Below are positions 63,801-64,000 of a stretch of DNA of 64,000 nt, in pieces. The stretch spans positions 86,676,688 to 86,740,687 of the forward strand of contig QVOM02000025.1 of assembly GCA_003586115.2 (NCBI GenBank). The letters are read 5' to 3'. Within the stretch, counting starts at the first letter, position 1. Every line of letters begins with the position of its first letter. Source of the stretch: Salvator merianae. Taxonomy: Eukaryota > Chordata > Lepidosauria > Squamata > Teiidae. Both the position numbers and the translations under genes were made by a program. The notes beneath the pieces are model-generated. The model worked only from the letters and a program-made list of their open reading frames with translations, did no database searches and was not told the DNA's origin.

Positions 63801-64000
63801 AGAATACCCCGGAAATTCATGCAACATTAAAAGGAGAAGAAATTGATGAATGGATTACTGGCAAAACCCACCTGGTAATGAATGATCATGAAAAAAGAGC
63901 AACACTGAGAGAATACTGTCCAATAACCTGCCTCCCAACGCTGTTTAAACTTCTGACAGGAATAATATAAGATATGATACAAGATCACTCAGGAAAAAAA
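63801..64000 (+). mobile_element. R4/Dong-type retroposon, reverse-transcriptase start
   Basis: Reads EIDEWITGKTHLVMNDHEKR then ATLREYCPITCLPTLFKLLT and GII. This is the R4-type motif 'W-x-TG+T-x-L-x-K ... NYRPITCLPTxxKLL(T/S)GII'. A stop follows and the frame runs off the window end. It is on the same strand as 62590-62884 and in the expected order, so both are probably one R4 copy split by the L1 piece. Confidence 0.82.

Noticed and set aside
1..64000. CRISPR arrays, bacterial operons, phage modules
   Set aside because: The repeat content is that of a vertebrate nuclear genome; direct repeats here are transposons, tandem duplications or microsatellites, with no spacer-repeat periodicity.

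Overview
This window looks like non-coding nuclear DNA from a squamate reptile (a lizard; gecko-like affinity is only a guess). The reasons are the repeat mix: CR1 retroposon 3' ends, L2-like tails ending in (AAAT)n, L1 ORF2 remnants, an R4/Dong-type retroposon, tRNA-derived SINEs (one with a BovB-like tail), hAT and Tigger-like DNA elements, and long pentanucleotide, tetranucleotide and dinucleotide microsatellites. The base composition is moderately AT-rich. I recognise no host protein-coding exon, rRNA or functional tRNA. Every open frame I can identify is a decayed transposable-element fragment. One 86-codon frame near 28.5-28.9 kb looks coding-like but is unidentified.

The most striking content is a dense population of short, non-autonomous DNA transposons. 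They have GG-rich ends (GGGCC, GGCCC, GGCTGC), long near-palindromic bodies and 3-bp target-site duplications (TSDs), mostly TTA, ATA, TAA or TAT. This combination fits PIF/Harbinger (Tourist-like) MITEs. Several families share similar ends but differ inside: an exact 180-bp family (39.8, 53.8, 54.1 and 60.2 kb, with a decayed copy at 18.4 kb); a family of about 410-500 bp ending in GGGCCTGTTYGCACTT (many copies); a family of about 465-500 bp (44.5, 47.3, 49.3 and 52.1 kb); a 'CAGTCACACC' family (11.5 and 47.4 kb); and smaller ones. A separate hAT-like family (TAGAGATGTGC ends) has 8-bp TSDs, two of them perfect.

Layout: 0-5.5 kb has a hAT copy carrying a Harbinger MITE, a perfect 192-bp tandem duplication, a CR1 end and a Harbinger element with TTA TSDs. 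5.5-7.7 kb is mostly unique-looking. 7.7-12.7 kb holds MITEs, an L1 3' end with a 147-bp tandem duplication, an N flanked by a 41-bp duplication (assembly join) and a CR1 end. 12.7-15.5 kb is unassigned. 15.5-25.7 kb holds microsatellites, a Tigger-like MITE, hAT copies, L2/L1/R4 remnants and a triple CR1-like tail. 25.7-43 kb alternates MITEs, SINEs and LINE tails with unassigned sequence. 43-50 kb includes a three-layer nest (L2, MITE, MITE). 50-55 kb has a CR1 reverse-transcriptase piece and a very CpG-rich nest of MITEs. 55-64 kb has SINE, CR1-like, L1 and MITE copies and ends in an R4 element split by an L1 endonuclease fragment.

The nesting gives relative ages: pre-insertion sites can be read directly at 0.76, 47.3, 47.4, 53.8 and 54.3 kb. 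There is no evidence of a functional gene cluster or a host system working together. The biology here is transposon dynamics.
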